Positions 43,812-55,911 of a stretch of DNA of 64,000 bases are shown piece after piece (positions within the stretch are counted from its first letter, which is position 1; each line of letters opens with the position of its first letter). Origin of the DNA: Angelakisella massiliensis (GTDB lineage: Bacteria > Bacillota > Clostridia > Oscillospirales > Ruminococcaceae); NCBI RefSeq assembly GCF_900104675.1, contig NZ_LT629945.1:926668-990667 (forward strand), in the 5' to 3' direction. The notes beneath the pieces are model-generated. The model was not told the DNA's origin and ran no database searches. It saw only the letters and a list, made by a program, of their open reading frames with translations. Made by a program: the position numbers and the translations under genes.

Positions 43812-44630
43812 GGCCAAAGGGTCACAACCCTTTGGAATCCCATTGTTGAGGCAATCACGATCTAGTTAGTCAGAGTGAGTGCCTGCCGCAGTTTTGGTTG
43901 GTACCTTTCAGTGTTAGGGGAACGGGCTGGAGGGCAGGTTTCTGCTCCTGTCCCAGCAGAGCCGAAACCGCCCGCTCGCCGGTTGTCCGGGTAAAGCCGG
44001 ACAATCCACTCGCTGCTCTCGCCGCCGCAAAGTCTGCTACCCTCGGAATGCCCAATTCTTAATTGGGCATTCCTCACCCGCTCCCTTGCGGCGGCTCCTC
44101 CGAAAAAAGTCCCGCTCCCGTCCGGCGAAAGGCTTATAAATACGCCTTTTTAGCGCCGTCTGGTCGCTACCAACTTTTTTCGGGCGAAGGCTATTAAAAT
44201 TCAAGAGGAAATTTAGATAGCACCGCAAATGTGCGGCTCCAAGGCGGCGCAGCTAAGCTGCGCCGCCCCCAAAGAGAGTGAAAACGATGATTGGCAGAAA
44301 AGAGGTCCTGTCTGTTCACTTTTGTCCCAAGCCCCATCCGCCTCGGGCGGATTTGAATTTTACCTTAGCAGTCGTTTTTTTCCTTATAAGATGGAAATCA
44401 CCAACGCCCGGAAAAAGTTGCTAGCGCAGCGGAGGCGTCGGGAGGGCGTTTATCAACCGAGCAGCCGAAGCAAGCGTGACTTTTTCCGGAGGAGGCGGGG
44501 CAAGGAAATGGAGTGGATGGTCCCCGTCCAGGGGACCGAAACGGAATGGACTTTGTCCCGCCGAGCATGAGGGCTACAGACTGGCGATACCACAAAAAGT
44601 AAATCCCCCGGCTGTGCCGGGCCCAGAGAA
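43812..44630. repeat. composite repeat locus R8, between dnaA and the main DnaA-box cluster
   Basis: Order: A (hairpin AAAGGGT-cacA-ACCCTTT at 43816-43833, arms differing from all other copies), B (43983-44004), inverted H2 (44021-44095), inverted H1 (44100-44183), H4 (44243-44267), forward H1 (44408-44489), forward H2 (44494-44572; GGCGGGGCAA/TTGTCCCGCC with one G-U), then the end of E (CCCGGC-tgt-GCCGGG). It starts about 55 bases after the dnaA stop. Confidence 0.85.
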
Positions 44631-44716
44631 TTTCCCCCATATTCCAAAACCTTTCATTTCACAGTAATCGCCTCACCCCCCATCAAAATCTCTTTTCACC
44701 GCCTTTTTCACCATCT

Positions 44717-45088
44717 CTTTCCACTTGTGCCCTGGGATTATATCCCCTTTTCACCGGCAGTGGAAAGCTTTTTCCACCGGCCGCCGAATGTTTCCACCGC
44801 TTAATGTGGATTGTGGAGGGAGAATCGTTGAAAGCAGGGCGTTTTCCGCCGATTTCACCACATTCCCTTCACCGTATTCCACCAGCAGTTGAAACTTCCG
44901 CTTGCTTTTCACTTTTGCACTTTTTCCCCACCATTCTTCCAGATGTGGAAAATTCTGATTTTTCAGCCCGCAAGCGGACTTGTCCCGTCCTTCACATTTC
45001 CACCGGCTCTACTATTACTACTATTTTATATTTATTCTTTCTATACAGAAAAGAAACCCGGCAGGAAAAAGAATCAGGATTTTCCACC
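44717..45088. promoter_or_regulatory. main DnaA-box cluster and unwinding element (oriC)
   Basis: At least eight boxes of the TTTTCCACM/TGTGGAAAA type lie at 44717, 44759, 44770, 44790, 44805, 44944, 44996 and 45080. Immediately after the box at 44996-45004 the plus strand reads CTA-CTA-TTA-CTA-CTA-TTT (45009-45026), whose complement is a run of DnaA-trios (3'-GAT/AAT repeats). An A/T-rich stretch to 45055 follows. A box, a short GC stretch and then trios is the basal unwinding system described in Bacillus. The position just upstream of dnaN agrees. Confidence 0.75.
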
Positions 45089-45113
45089 GGCAAAACAGTC
45101 TTTATACTGTCTG

Positions 45114-45119
45114 TATAAT
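45114..45119 (+). promoter_or_regulatory. -10 element upstream of dnaN
   Basis: A perfect TATAAT without a good -35, about 65 bases before the dnaN ATG and just past the last DnaA box. Confidence 0.35.
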
Positions 45120-45185
45120 TGCAGGATATCCTTCATTTTCCCCTTTTTAAGGGGCCCATCCCGTTCAAAAGGAGCGTATGCCAAC

Positions 45186-46289
45186 ATGAAATTTATTTGC
45201 AGCACCTCGTTACTCAATCAGGCCATCATGAACGTCTCTCTGGCGGTGGCCCCAAAATCCAGCCTGGCGGCGTTGGAGGGGATTCTGGTTACCGCCAAGG
45301 GCCAGACCGTTCGCTTGGTGGGCTATAATCTGGAGCTGGGGATCACCACCACGCTGGAAGCCCAGGTCCGGGAGGAAGGGGAAGTGGTCATCCCCGCCAA
45401 GCTTTTTTCCGACATTGTCCGGCGTACCGACAGCCCGGAGATCACCATTTCCTGCGATCCCCGGTTCCTGGTGGAGATCACCGGCGGCGTTTCCCGGTTT
45501 ACCATCCTGGGCATGTCCTCCCTGGAGTTCCCGGAGCTGCCCTCGGTGGGGGATGGAGATGGGGTCAGCCTGCCTCAGAACAAGCTGCGCTCCATGATCG
45601 ACCAGACCTTGTTCGCCGTTTCCACCTCCGACGCCAAACCGGTTCACACCGGCGCGCTGTTCCTGATGGAGGACGGTGAGGTGACAGTAGTGGCGGTGGA
45701 CGGTTTCCGTCTGGCCCTCCGGCGGGAAAAGGCGGCTTCCAACCAGCCCATGCGCTTTATTGTCCCGGGACGGACCCTCAGCGAGCTGTTAAAACTGTTG
45801 GGGGACAGCGATGATTCGGTGGGGATGCAGGTCAGCCGCAAGCATATTCTCTTTACCATCGGGGACTGCTGCGTCATTTCCCGTCTGCTGGAAGGGGACT
45901 TTTTGGATTACAACGCCGCCATCCCCAAGGAGAGCGCCACGGTGGTGAAGGTCAATACCCGGGCCCTCATCAATTCCATTGAAAGGACCTCTCTGCTCAT
46001 CTCCGACCGTCTGAAAAGTCCTCTGCGGGTATCCTTCGGGGAAAATGTCATTCAGATGTCCTGCTCCACCACCATCGGCAAGGCCTATGACGAGTGCCCC
46101 TGTGAAACTGCGGGACCGGGCGTGGAGATGGGGTTTAATAACCGCTATCTCATGGACGCCCTGAAGAACAGCGGCTCCGATCAGGTGCTGCTCCAGCTGG
46201 GAGGTCCCCTGTCCCCCATGAAGGTGGTTCCTCCCGATGGGGACAGTTTCCTGTTCCTGGTGCTGCCCATGCGGCTGAAAACCGAATGA
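45186..46289 (+). CDS. dnaN: DNA polymerase III sliding clamp (beta subunit)
   Basis: 367 residues from the ATG at 45186, giving MKFICSTSLLNQAIMNVSLA. AAAGGAG is eleven bases upstream; longer in-frame starts have no similarity to DnaN. Three clamp domains are present, and the C-terminus FLFLVLPMRLKTE matches the usual LPMR ending next to the peptide-binding pocket. It holds polymerase on DNA. First of a tight run dnaN-yaaA-recF-remB-gyrB. Confidence 0.97.
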   Translation: MKFICSTSLLNQAIMNVSLAVAPKSSLAALEGILVTAKGQTVRLVGYNLELGITTTLEAQVREEGEVVIPAKLFSDIVRRTDSPEITISCDPRFLVEITGGVSRFTILGMSSLEFPELPSVGDGDGVSLPQNKLRSMIDQTLFAVSTSDAKPVHTGALFLMEDGEVTVVAVDGFRLALRREKAASNQPMRFIVPGRTLSELLKLLGDSDDSVGMQVSRKHILFTIGDCCVISRLLEGDFLDYNAAIPKESATVVKVNTRALINSIERTSLLISDRLKSPLRVSFGENVIQMSCSTTIGKAYDECPCETAGPGVEMGFNNRYLMDALKNSGSDQVLLQLGGPLSPMKVVPPDGDSFLFLVLPMRLKTE

Positions 46290-46319
46290 TCGCCTGAAGG
46301 AGGCGGAAAAGGGACTGAT

Positions 46320-46544
46320 ATGAAAACAGAAGTCATCACCATTCATACGGAAATGATCAAGCTGGACAGCTTTCTCAAGTTCGCCGGAGCTGCCGAGACC
46401 GGAGGCCACGCCAAAGAGCTGGTGGCGGCCGGTGAAGTGCTGGTCAACGGAGAGGTTTGTCTGATGCGGGGCAAAAAGCTTTATCCCGGGGATCGGGTGA
46501 CCCTGGGGGAGACGGTATACGAGGTAGGGTCCGTTGCGGGTTGA
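46320..46544 (+). CDS. yaaA: S4-domain RNA-binding protein YaaA
   Basis: 74 residues, a single S4 domain ([20 protein letters not shown] and [20 protein letters not shown]). Small S4 proteins at this place are conserved in Firmicutes; a role with the large ribosomal subunit is suspected for Bacillus YaaA. The last eleven bases overlap recF. Confidence 0.9.
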   Translation: MKTEVITIHTEMIKLDSFLKFAGAAETGGHAKELVAAGEVLVNGEVCLMRGKKLYPGDRVTLGETVYEVGSVAG

Positions 46545-47730
46545 ACGGCTGATTCTGGAGGATTTCCGCAACTTCACCCGGGCGGAGTTTCTTCCGGCCC
46601 CTGGGGTCAACGTCATCTACGGCAACAACGCCCAGGGGAAAACCAATCTCATGGAGGCCCTGTATCTTCTCACCGGCCAGCGGAGCTTCCGTCCCAGCCG
46701 GGAAAGCGACCTGGTGCGGTTCGGACAGAGCCAGGGGATCATTGAGGCGGACTTTTTCGCCGGGGGCCGCAGCCAGAATGTGCGGATGGTCCTGGGAGGG
46801 GGACGAAAGACTGTCTCCCTCAACGAGCTGCCGGTCCAGCCCTCGGAGCTGACGGGGCGGTATTTCGCGGTGGTCTTTTCCCCCACCGAGCTTTCCCTGG
46901 TCAAGGAGGGTCCCGCCCAGCGGCGGTCCTTTCTGGACAGCGCCATCAGCCAGGTGATGCCCCGGTATCTCAAGACCCTGGCGGCCATGAACCGGGCTCT
47001 CTCCCAGCGGAACACGGTGCTGGGGGACATGAGCCGTTTCGCCGGACTGGAGGGGATGCTGGAGGTCTGGGACCGGAGCTTCGCCAAAATGGCCTATTCG
47101 GTCATCCATGCCCGCAGGCGGTATATCCGCCGTCTTTCCCCCAAGGCCGGGGAGGTGTACAAGGGCATTTCCGGCGGCCGGGAGGAGCTGACGGTGGCCT
47201 ACCAGTGTACCATTCCCGGAAACTGGGACGCCATGACCCAGCAGGAGGGGGAACAGGCGGTGCTGGAGGCTCTGGCGGCCAACCGGGGGGAGGACCTGCG
47301 GTTAGGTTTTACCGGGGTGGGCCCCCACCGGGACGACATGGATCTGCGGATCGACGGCATTTCCGCCCGGTCCTTCGGCTCCCAGGGGCAGCAGCGCAGC
47401 TGCGCGCTGGCGCTGAAGCTGGCGGAATGCGGCGTCATTGAGGAGATTGCCGGGGAGCGGCCCATTGTGCTGCTGGACGATGTCCTCAGCGAACTGGACA
47501 AAAAACGCCGGGACTATTTTCTTTCGGACATCCACGGGGGACAGGTGTTCCTCACCTGCTGTGACAGCGGCAGCATCCGGGGAGTGACCCGGGGAATGAC
47601 CATCCGGGTGGACCGGGGACAGCTTCGGTCCAGGCGGGTGACGGAAGGCCGCGCCAGCCGGAAAACAGACAAGGAGGAAGCACAGGATGTACCTGCATCT
47701 GGGACAGGACACGGTGGTACGCACCAGTGA
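46534..47730 (+). CDS. recF: DNA replication and repair protein RecF
   Basis: 398 residues starting at a TTG (GAGG eight bases upstream), giving the expected [14 protein letters not shown] opening. Walker A is GNNAQGKTN (30-38), and the C-terminal ABC block has [17 protein letters not shown]. It loads RecA at gaps. The C-terminus beyond residue 370 is basic and overlaps remB by 44 bases. Confidence 0.95.
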   Translation: MRVERLILEDFRNFTRAEFLPAPGVNVIYGNNAQGKTNLMEALYLLTGQRSFRPSRESDLVRFGQSQGIIEADFFAGGRSQNVRMVLGGGRKTVSLNELPVQPSELTGRYFAVVFSPTELSLVKEGPAQRRSFLDSAISQVMPRYLKTLAAMNRALSQRNTVLGDMSRFAGLEGMLEVWDRSFAKMAYSVIHARRRYIRRLSPKAGEVYKGISGGREELTVAYQCTIPGNWDAMTQQEGEQAVLEALAANRGEDLRLGFTGVGPHRDDMDLRIDGISARSFGSQGQQRSCALALKLAECGVIEEIAGERPIVLLDDVLSELDKKRRDYFLSDIHGGQVFLTCCDSGSIRGVTRGMTIRVDRGQLRSRRVTEGRASRKTDKEEAQDVPASGTGHGGTHQ

Positions 47731-47959
47731 GATCATCGGTATCTTTGATATGGATAACGCCACCGTAGGCAAATCCACCCGGCAGTTTCTGGCCCAGGCG
47801 GAGAAGCGGGGACAGGTGGTCAACGTCACCGGGGAGCTGCCCAAGACCTTTGTGGTCTGCCGGGACAAACGGGGAGAGGTTCGGGTGTATATCAGTCAGA
47901 TTTCCTCCGCCACCCTGCGCAAGAGGACCGGCTTTATCGATCAGATCGCCAATATCTGA
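47687..47959 (+). CDS. remB: RemB/DUF370 regulatory protein
   Basis: 90 residues. [20 protein letters not shown] and NVTGELPKTFVVCRDKRGEV define DUF370. The Bacillus homologue at the same place (YaaB/RemB) affects matrix gene expression. It starts within the end of recF, so the two are likely cotranslated. Confidence 0.9.
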   Translation: MYLHLGQDTVVRTSEIIGIFDMDNATVGKSTRQFLAQAEKRGQVVNVTGELPKTFVVCRDKRGEVRVYISQISSATLRKRTGFIDQIANI

Positions 47960-48080
47960 GGAAAAAAACGACGGAAAAAAACCATCCCCCGGCCCGGGCG
48001 GCTGTGGGATTTGGATGAAATAGACGATAGAGGATGGCGTCCATCCGCCGTCCGCCGGCTCGGTGAGCCGGGATTTCTGA

Positions 48081-50033
<1,953 letters not shown>

Positions 50034-50072
50034 TGTTCTGAGATTGTGACGGGGGATACGAGGGGAAACGGG

Positions 50073-51270
50073 GGATGCGCCCAAAGGGACTCTCGGCGGG
50101 GCAAAGTCCGCTACTCTCGGAACGCCCAATTAAGGAATTGGGCATTCCTCACCCGCTCCCTTGCCCCGCCTCTTCCCCAAAAGGTCCCGCTTGCTTCGGC
50201 TGCTCGGTTGCAAGCGCCCTCCCGACGCCTCCGCTGCGCTACCAACCTTTTGGGGGCGGGGGTGATTAAAATTAAAAAGGAAATTTTGGTCCGAACCGCA
50301 AATGTGCGGCTTAAAGGCGGCGCAGCTAAGCTGCGCCGCCCCCAAAGAGAGCGGAAGCGACGGTTTGCAAAACAAAGAGCCTTTTATTGCACCTTGCTTA
50401 CAAACCCTGTAGTTTTCTGAAAAGCTGAGGGAAACCCGCTAGCGGCGGTTTATCCGCCGCCCACAAAAGAGGGAAAGCGATGGTTTGCAGAAGAAAAGTC
50501 CTGTTCACTCACTCAGGCCACAAGCCCCATCCGCCTGGGGCGGATTTAGGTTCTACCTTATCCGCGCAACGGAATACCGGTTCCGCCGCGAAGGCGGCAG
50601 CGGAATTCCGGTATTAGCAAGGCGGCAGTATCTGTACTTGCTGCCGTGGGTCGGAGCAAGGGAATGCCGCCCCCGTGTGTCAGGCGGCAAAAAATGGACC
50701 ACGGGGCGGAGCAGGCCCCTTGGGCCATTTTTCCGAGCGCACCGGGCGGGGAAGCAAAAACAGCCGTTCTTTTTTCCTTATAAAATGGAAATAACCAACG
50801 CCCGAAAAAAGTTGCTAGCGCAGCGGAGGCGTCGGGAGGGCGCTTGTTACCCTAAAGGGTACAGGCAACCGAGCAGCCGGAGCAAGCGTGACTTTTTTCG
50901 GAGGAGCAGACGCAAGGGAGCGGACGGATGGTCCCCGCACAGGGGACCGAAGCATAGCGGACTTTGCGGCTGCGAAGCGGTACGCTGGTGAATTTTGCTT
51001 CCTTTGTTTCATTACAAAGGAAGTGCCCGCCCGGCATGAGGGCTGCAAACCAGCAATACCGCAAAAAGTATACCTCCCCGGCTGTGCCGGGCCCTCAATC
51101 TTTCGTGCATATCTTTTTTCCTTATCAAACGCAAATAAACCCCGCCCGAAAAAGTTGGCAGCAACCAGACGATGCCTAAAAGGTGCATTTATAAGCCTTT
51201 CACCAGACGGGGGCAGGACTTTTTTGGAGCAGTCGCCGCAAGGAAGCATAACGGACTTTGCGGCGGCGAG
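50073..51270. repeat. composite repeat locus R9, filling the gyrB-gyrA gap
   Basis: Order: a truncated A fused to inverted H2 (50095-50170), inverted H1 (50175-50255, CCCCAAAAGGT class), H4 (50316-50340), a small C-like stem near 50445, H3 (50690-50732), forward H1 (50802-50901), forward H2 (50906-50973), E (TTCCTTTGT/ACAAAGGAA at 50999-51022). Last come a shrunken H1 (51146-51236) and H2 (51234-51264) that keep their outer arms but have lost most of the interior. The last stem ends about 15-25 bases before gyrA. Confidence 0.85.
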
Positions 51271-51290
51271 AGAAAGGAATGGATCAAAAC

Positions 51291-53864
51291 ATGAGTGAAG
51301 AATTCAATCAGAATCCTCAGGTGGAGGGAGAAAATACAGGCGGCGGCCGTCTTATTCAGGTGGATATTGACCGGGAGATGCGTAAAAGCTTCCTGGATTA
51401 CTCCATGTCCGTCATTGTGGACCGGGCACTGCCTGACGTTCGGGACGGTCTGAAGCCTGTTCACCGGCGTATTCTCTATGCCGCCAGCCTGTCGGGCCTT
51501 ACACCTGACAAGCCTTATAAAAAGTCCGCCACCATCGTCGGTGATGTGCTGGGTTCCTTCCATCCCCACGGCGACGCGTCGGTTTATGACGCCATGGTGC
51601 GGATGGCCCAGAAATTTTCCCTGCGGTATCCCCTCATCGACGGCCATGGAAACTTCGGCTCCATTGACGGCGACCCGCCGGCCGCCTACCGTTACACCGA
51701 GGCCCGGATGAGCCGTATCGCCCTGCAGATGCTGGCGGATATCGACAAGGAGACCATCGACTGGACCGGCAACTACGACGACACCAAAAAGGAGCCGGTG
51801 GCTCTGCCCAGCCGGTTCCCCAATCTGCTGTGCAACGGCTGTACCGGTATCGCCGTAGGTATGGCCACCAATATCCCTCCCCACAATCTGGGGGAGGTGA
51901 TCGACGCCATTGACTGCCTCATTGACAATCCGGACGCCACCCTTTATGAGCTGATGGAGCACATCAAGGGGCCGGATTTCCCCACCGGCGGCATCATCAT
52001 GGGCCAGGCGGGTATCCGTGCCGCCTATGGCACCGGCCGGGGCCGGATCATTCTGCGGGCCAAGGCGGAGATCGAGGAGTGGAAGAACGGCCGTGAGCGG
52101 ATCATCGTCACCGAGATTCCTTACATGGTCAACAAAGCCCGCCTCATTGAGAGCATCGCCGACCTGGTCAAGGAAAAGCGGATCGACATGATCAGCGACC
52201 TGCGGGATGAATCGGACCGTGACGGTATGCGCATCGTCATTGAGCTGAAGCGGGAAGCCAACGCTCAGGTGGTGCTCAATCAGCTTTATTCCTACACCCA
52301 GCTTCAGGATACGGTAGGCGTTATCATGCTGGCTCTGGTAGGCGGCGTACCCCGTGTTCTCACCCTCAAGGAGATGCTGGAGGAGTATATCCGCTTCCAG
52401 TTTGAGGTCATCACCCGCCGCACCCAGTTTGATCTGAAAAAGGCCAAGGACCGGGAGCATATCCTGGAAGGCCTGAAGATCGTCAGCGACAACACCGACG
52501 AGGTCATCCACATCATCCGCCACTCCAAGGATGAAAACGACTCCAAAGTGAACCTGATGGAGCGTTTCGGCATTACAGACGCTCAGTCCGCCGCCATTGT
52601 GGGAATGCGTCTGGGCCGTTTGTCCGGCATGGAGAGGATCAAGATTGAGGAAGAGCTGGCCGCCATCCTCAACAAGGTGGCGGAATTGACTGCCATTCTG
52701 GCGGATGACCAGAAGGTGTACCAGATCATGAAGGATGAACTGCAGGTGATCCGGGATAAATATTCCGACGACCGCCGCACCGAGATCCAGCCGGTTTCCG
52801 GAGAGGTGGATATTGAGGACCTGATCCCTGTTACCGACTGCGTGGTCACTCTCACCCACTTCGGCTACATCAAGCGGCAGCCTGTGGATGTTTATCACAC
52901 CCAGCGCCGGGGCGGACGGGGCGTTTCCGGTCTGAGCCGCCGGGAGGAGGACTTTGTGGAGGAGCTGTTTGTCTGCTCCAGCCATGATTACATCCTGTTC
53001 TTCACCAACAAGGGCAAGATGTACCGCCTCAAGGGCTATGAGATCCCTGAGAGCTCCCGTACCGGCAAGGGCAACAACATCGTCAATCTGCTGCCGGTGG
53101 AGAAGGAAGAAAAGATCACCGCCATGATCCGGGTGGGCGAAGTGGATGAAGACAGCTTCCTGGTGATGGTCACCCGTCAGGGCACCATCAAGAGGACCCA
53201 GCTTTCCGCTTACAAGAACATCCGCAAGGGCGGCATCATTGCCATCAGCCTGGAGGAAGGGGATGAGCTGGCCTGGGTGCGCAACACCACCGGCAACGAG
53301 GAGCTGCTTATCGGCACCGCCATGGGCATGGCGATCCGCTTCCCTGAAACCGATGTCCGTCCCATGGGCCGTACCGCCATGGGTGTCCGGGCCATCCGTC
53401 TGGATGAAGGGGATGAGGTTGTGGGTATGGCGCGCATTCATCCTCAGGGTCAGCTGCTGACCATCACCGAGAAGGGCGCCGGACGGCGGACCAATCTGGA
53501 GGAATACCGTCTCCAGAGCCGCGGCGGCAAAGGTATCTGCAACTATAAGTGCGAGAAGAAGGATACCCGTGTGGCTGCCATCCGTGTGGTGCAGCCGGAT
53601 GATGATGTGTTCCTCATTTCCGATGACGGCGTGATCATCCGTATTCCCGTAGACCAGATCACGGTCCAGTCCCGTTATGGCGGCGGTGTCCGTGCCATGC
53701 GTCTGGAAGAGGGAAGCCGGGTAGTTTCCATCGCCCGGGCCCCCAGGGAGACCGAGGAGGAAACGGAGGAGGCTCAGGAGGAAATTTCTGCTGAGGAAAC
53801 CTCCACCCAGCAGGCAGCAGCTGAAGAGACTTCTCCGGCAGAAGATGCAGGGGAAGACATCTGA
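51291..53864 (+). CDS. gyrA: DNA gyrase subunit A
   Basis: 857 residues from the ATG at 51291 (AAAGGA 12 bases upstream); an ATG twelve bases earlier sits directly on that binding site. The catalytic tyrosine is in [11 protein letters not shown], and the GyrA-box region has [17 protein letters not shown]. The quinolone-determining region reads [17 protein letters not shown], with Ala where most sensitive species have Ser or Thr. The C-terminus is an acidic tail (rich in E, from about residue 815). It negatively supercoils DNA with GyrB. Confidence 0.96.
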   Translation: MSEEFNQNPQVEGENTGGGRLIQVDIDREMRKSFLDYSMSVIVDRALPDVRDGLKPVHRRILYAASLSGLTPDKPYKKSATIVGDVLGSFHPHGDASVYDAMVRMAQKFSLRYPLIDGHGNFGSIDGDPPAAYRYTEARMSRIALQMLADIDKETIDWTGNYDDTKKEPVALPSRFPNLLCNGCTGIAVGMATNIPPHNLGEVIDAIDCLIDNPDATLYELMEHIKGPDFPTGGIIMGQAGIRAAYGTGRGRIILRAKAEIEEWKNGRERIIVTEIPYMVNKARLIESIADLVKEKRIDMISDLRDESDRDGMRIVIELKREANAQVVLNQLYSYTQLQDTVGVIMLALVGGVPRVLTLKEMLEEYIRFQFEVITRRTQFDLKKAKDREHILEGLKIVSDNTDEVIHIIRHSKDENDSKVNLMERFGITDAQSAAIVGMRLGRLSGMERIKIEEELAAILNKVAELTAILADDQKVYQIMKDELQVIRDKYSDDRRTEIQPVSGEVDIEDLIPVTDCVVTLTHFGYIKRQPVDVYHTQRRGGRGVSGLSRREEDFVEELFVCSSHDYILFFTNKGKMYRLKGYEIPESSRTGKGNNIVNLLPVEKEEKITAMIRVGEVDEDSFLVMVTRQGTIKRTQLSAYKNIRKGGIIAISLEEGDELAWVRNTTGNEELLIGTAMGMAIRFPETDVRPMGRTAMGVRAIRLDEGDEVVGMARIHPQGQLLTITEKGAGRRTNLEEYRLQSRGGKGICNYKCEKKDTRVAAIRVVQPDDDVFLISDDGVIIRIPVDQITVQSRYGGGVRAMRLEEGSRVVSIARAPRETEEETEEAQEEISAEETSTQQAAAEETSPAEDAGEDI

Positions 53865-54068
53865 TTGTGAGCGTTTCTGAAAATGAAGAGTGACACGGAT
53901 TTTTCCCAGAAGGCGGGGGTGCCGGAGCAAAAGGCGCCGGCATCCTTTGAAGCCCAGCCTTTTTAAGGGGGCAGATTTCTCTTTGTGGGGAGAAGGATGA
54001 AAATTTTCACTTTTCAGAAAGCCCCCGGGGGTTCCTTCCCCCAAAAAAGACAGCTTGAAAACCACAGA

Positions 54069-54117
54069 AAGCGGAGGCGAGGCGGCTTTAAGGAGCCGTT
54101 CGCTTCCGCTTTTCACA
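54069..54117 (+). terminator. probable terminator after gyrA
   Basis: An interrupted stem: AGCGGA-GCGA-CGGCT with AGCCG-TCGC-TCCGCT. A short TTTTC follows. The 377-base gap holds nothing else recognisable. Confidence 0.6.
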
Positions 54118-54241
54118 GACAAAAAAGGGGAACCGGTCCCCTGACAGATGATTTGAGTTTTTTGGCGTATTTCTTGCTATGAATAGTTCCAGCAAACTCC
54201 AGATGAAGTTTTTACAGATAATCCACAGAGAGGGTGACCCA

Positions 54242-55828
54242 ATGAGAAAATGGTTCTGTCTGTTGACAGCGCTGCTGTTCTGCCTGCTGCCGGTGGGCTG
54301 CGGAGAAGAAGAGAGTAAATCCATCCGGTTGGATTTTACCGGTCAAGTGACCAATCTGGACCCGCAGTTTGTCACCGACGAGACCAGCAGGACCATTCTG
54401 TCCAACACCTTTGATGGATTGCTCAGGCAGACGGAAGACGGTACTTTGGAGCCTGCCTGTGCTGAAAGCTACACCATCTCTGCCGATGGGAGGGTTTACA
54501 CCTTTATCCTGCGGGATGATCTCCGCTGGAGCAATGGAGATCCGGTGACGGCCAATGATTTTGTTTTCGCTTTGCGGAGATTGTTTCATCCCCAGGTACC
54601 GTCCCCTTACGCGGGGGAGTATCTTGCCATTGAGGGTGCGGCGGAGGTGCTGGCGGGGCAGCTGCCCCAGGAGAGCCTGGGAGCCAGGGCTTTGGATGAC
54701 CGGACTTTGGAAATCACCCTGACCCAGCCATCGGCGCTGTTTCTCCAGCGTCTGGCGGCCACGCCGGCACTGCCCTGTGAGGAGAAGTTTTTTACCGAGA
54801 CCAAGGCCCGGTATGGCCTGAGCGTCAATGCGCTGCTGTTTAACGGACCCTATGAGATCAGTTCCTGGAGAGAGGAGCAGGTGGTGCTGAAAAAAAATTC
54901 CCGGTATTTTGCTGAGGAAACGGTGGTTTGTCCCCAGGTGGTTTTTTATAGCAGCCGGGTGGTGACAGCGGAAGAGGCGGAAAAACCGGAGGATGTCCAG
55001 TCTGCCCGGGATCTGTTTCTGGCGGGAAGCGCCGATCTGTACAAAGCCTCCTATGAGGAGCTGGAGCAGCTGGAGGGGGCGGGGGCCCAGATCCTTTCGG
55101 TGGAGAATACCGTATGGATGCTGGCTTTTCGTCAGCAGGGAGCTTTGGCGGAACCGCTGGTACGCCGGAGTTTCCTTCAGGCTGTAGACCGTTCGGGCAT
55201 CAGTGAGCGGCTGCCGGAGCAGTATCGCTTTACCGACAGCTGTGTTCCCCAAAATAATCTGCTGGAGGGGATGGATGACCCTACCATTTCCTCCGGCGAT
55301 ACCCAGACAGCCAGGGAAACCCTTCTGCAGGGGCTGTCCCTGCTGGAATTGGAGAAAATGCCCACAGTGACGCTGCTGCTGCCGGAATCGGCGGGGCTGA
55401 CGGATCTGGCGGGATATTACCAGCGTCAGTGGATGGAAAATCTCATTGTTTATGTGAATCTGGAACGGGTCAGTGACAGTGAATATCAGTCCCGTATCGC
55501 CTCAGGAGATTTTGATCTGGCTTTTCTGGCCATGGAGGCGGAAGGCCAGGGACCGGGAGGAATGCTGGAAAGCTTTTTGTCCGGTTCCAGCCGAAATGTG
55601 GTGGGATATGAAAATCCCGACTATGATGCCTTGGTGACAGGAGCGCTGGAGGAGGATCAGATGGAGGACACCATCGCCTGTTATGAGCAGGCCCAGCAAA
55701 TGCTGCTGGATCAGGGAGTTGTCCAGCCTTTTGCCGCCCAGTCCACCTATTATGCCTTGGGGCAGGGAACCTCCGGTATTACCCTGGAGGGTGGGCTGTT
55801 ATCCTTCCGCAGTGCGTCCCGGTACTGA
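54242..55828 (+). CDS. peptide/solute-binding lipoprotein of an ABC transporter (SBP family 5)
   Basis: 528 residues from the ATG at 54242. The signal peptide MRKWFCLLTALLFCLLPVGC ends in a lipobox with Cys20, so the protein is anchored outside the membrane. NLDPQFVTDETSRTILSNTF and the LRWSNGDPVTANDFVFALRR block are typical of OppA/DppA. No permease or ATPase gene is adjacent, so it must work with components encoded elsewhere or sense peptides alone. A terminator follows. Confidence 0.88.
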   Translation: MRKWFCLLTALLFCLLPVGCGEEESKSIRLDFTGQVTNLDPQFVTDETSRTILSNTFDGLLRQTEDGTLEPACAESYTISADGRVYTFILRDDLRWSNGDPVTANDFVFALRRLFHPQVPSPYAGEYLAIEGAAEVLAGQLPQESLGARALDDRTLEITLTQPSALFLQRLAATPALPCEEKFFTETKARYGLSVNALLFNGPYEISSWREEQVVLKKNSRYFAEETVVCPQVVFYSSRVVTAEEAEKPEDVQSARDLFLAGSADLYKASYEELEQLEGAGAQILSVENTVWMLAFRQQGALAEPLVRRSFLQAVDRSGISERLPEQYRFTDSCVPQNNLLEGMDDPTISSGDTQTARETLLQGLSLLELEKMPTVTLLLPESAGLTDLAGYYQRQWMENLIVYVNLERVSDSEYQSRIASGDFDLAFLAMEAEGQGPGGMLESFLSGSSRNVVGYENPDYDALVTGALEEDQMEDTIACYEQAQQMLLDQGVVQPFAAQSTYYALGQGTSGITLEGGLLSFRSASRY

Positions 55829-55839
55829 ATCTAAATCAA

Positions 55840-55883
55840 AAAAGGTGCCTTTGGTATTTGGTGATACCGGGCACCTTTTTTTA
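55840..55883 (+). terminator. intrinsic terminator after the binding-protein gene
   Basis: AAAAAAGGTGCC pairs with GGCACCTTTTTTT, with an inner GGTAT/ATACC stem. Confidence 0.85.
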
Positions 55884-55911
55884 CTGTTTTTCCTAAGCTT
55901 TTAAGGGATCT

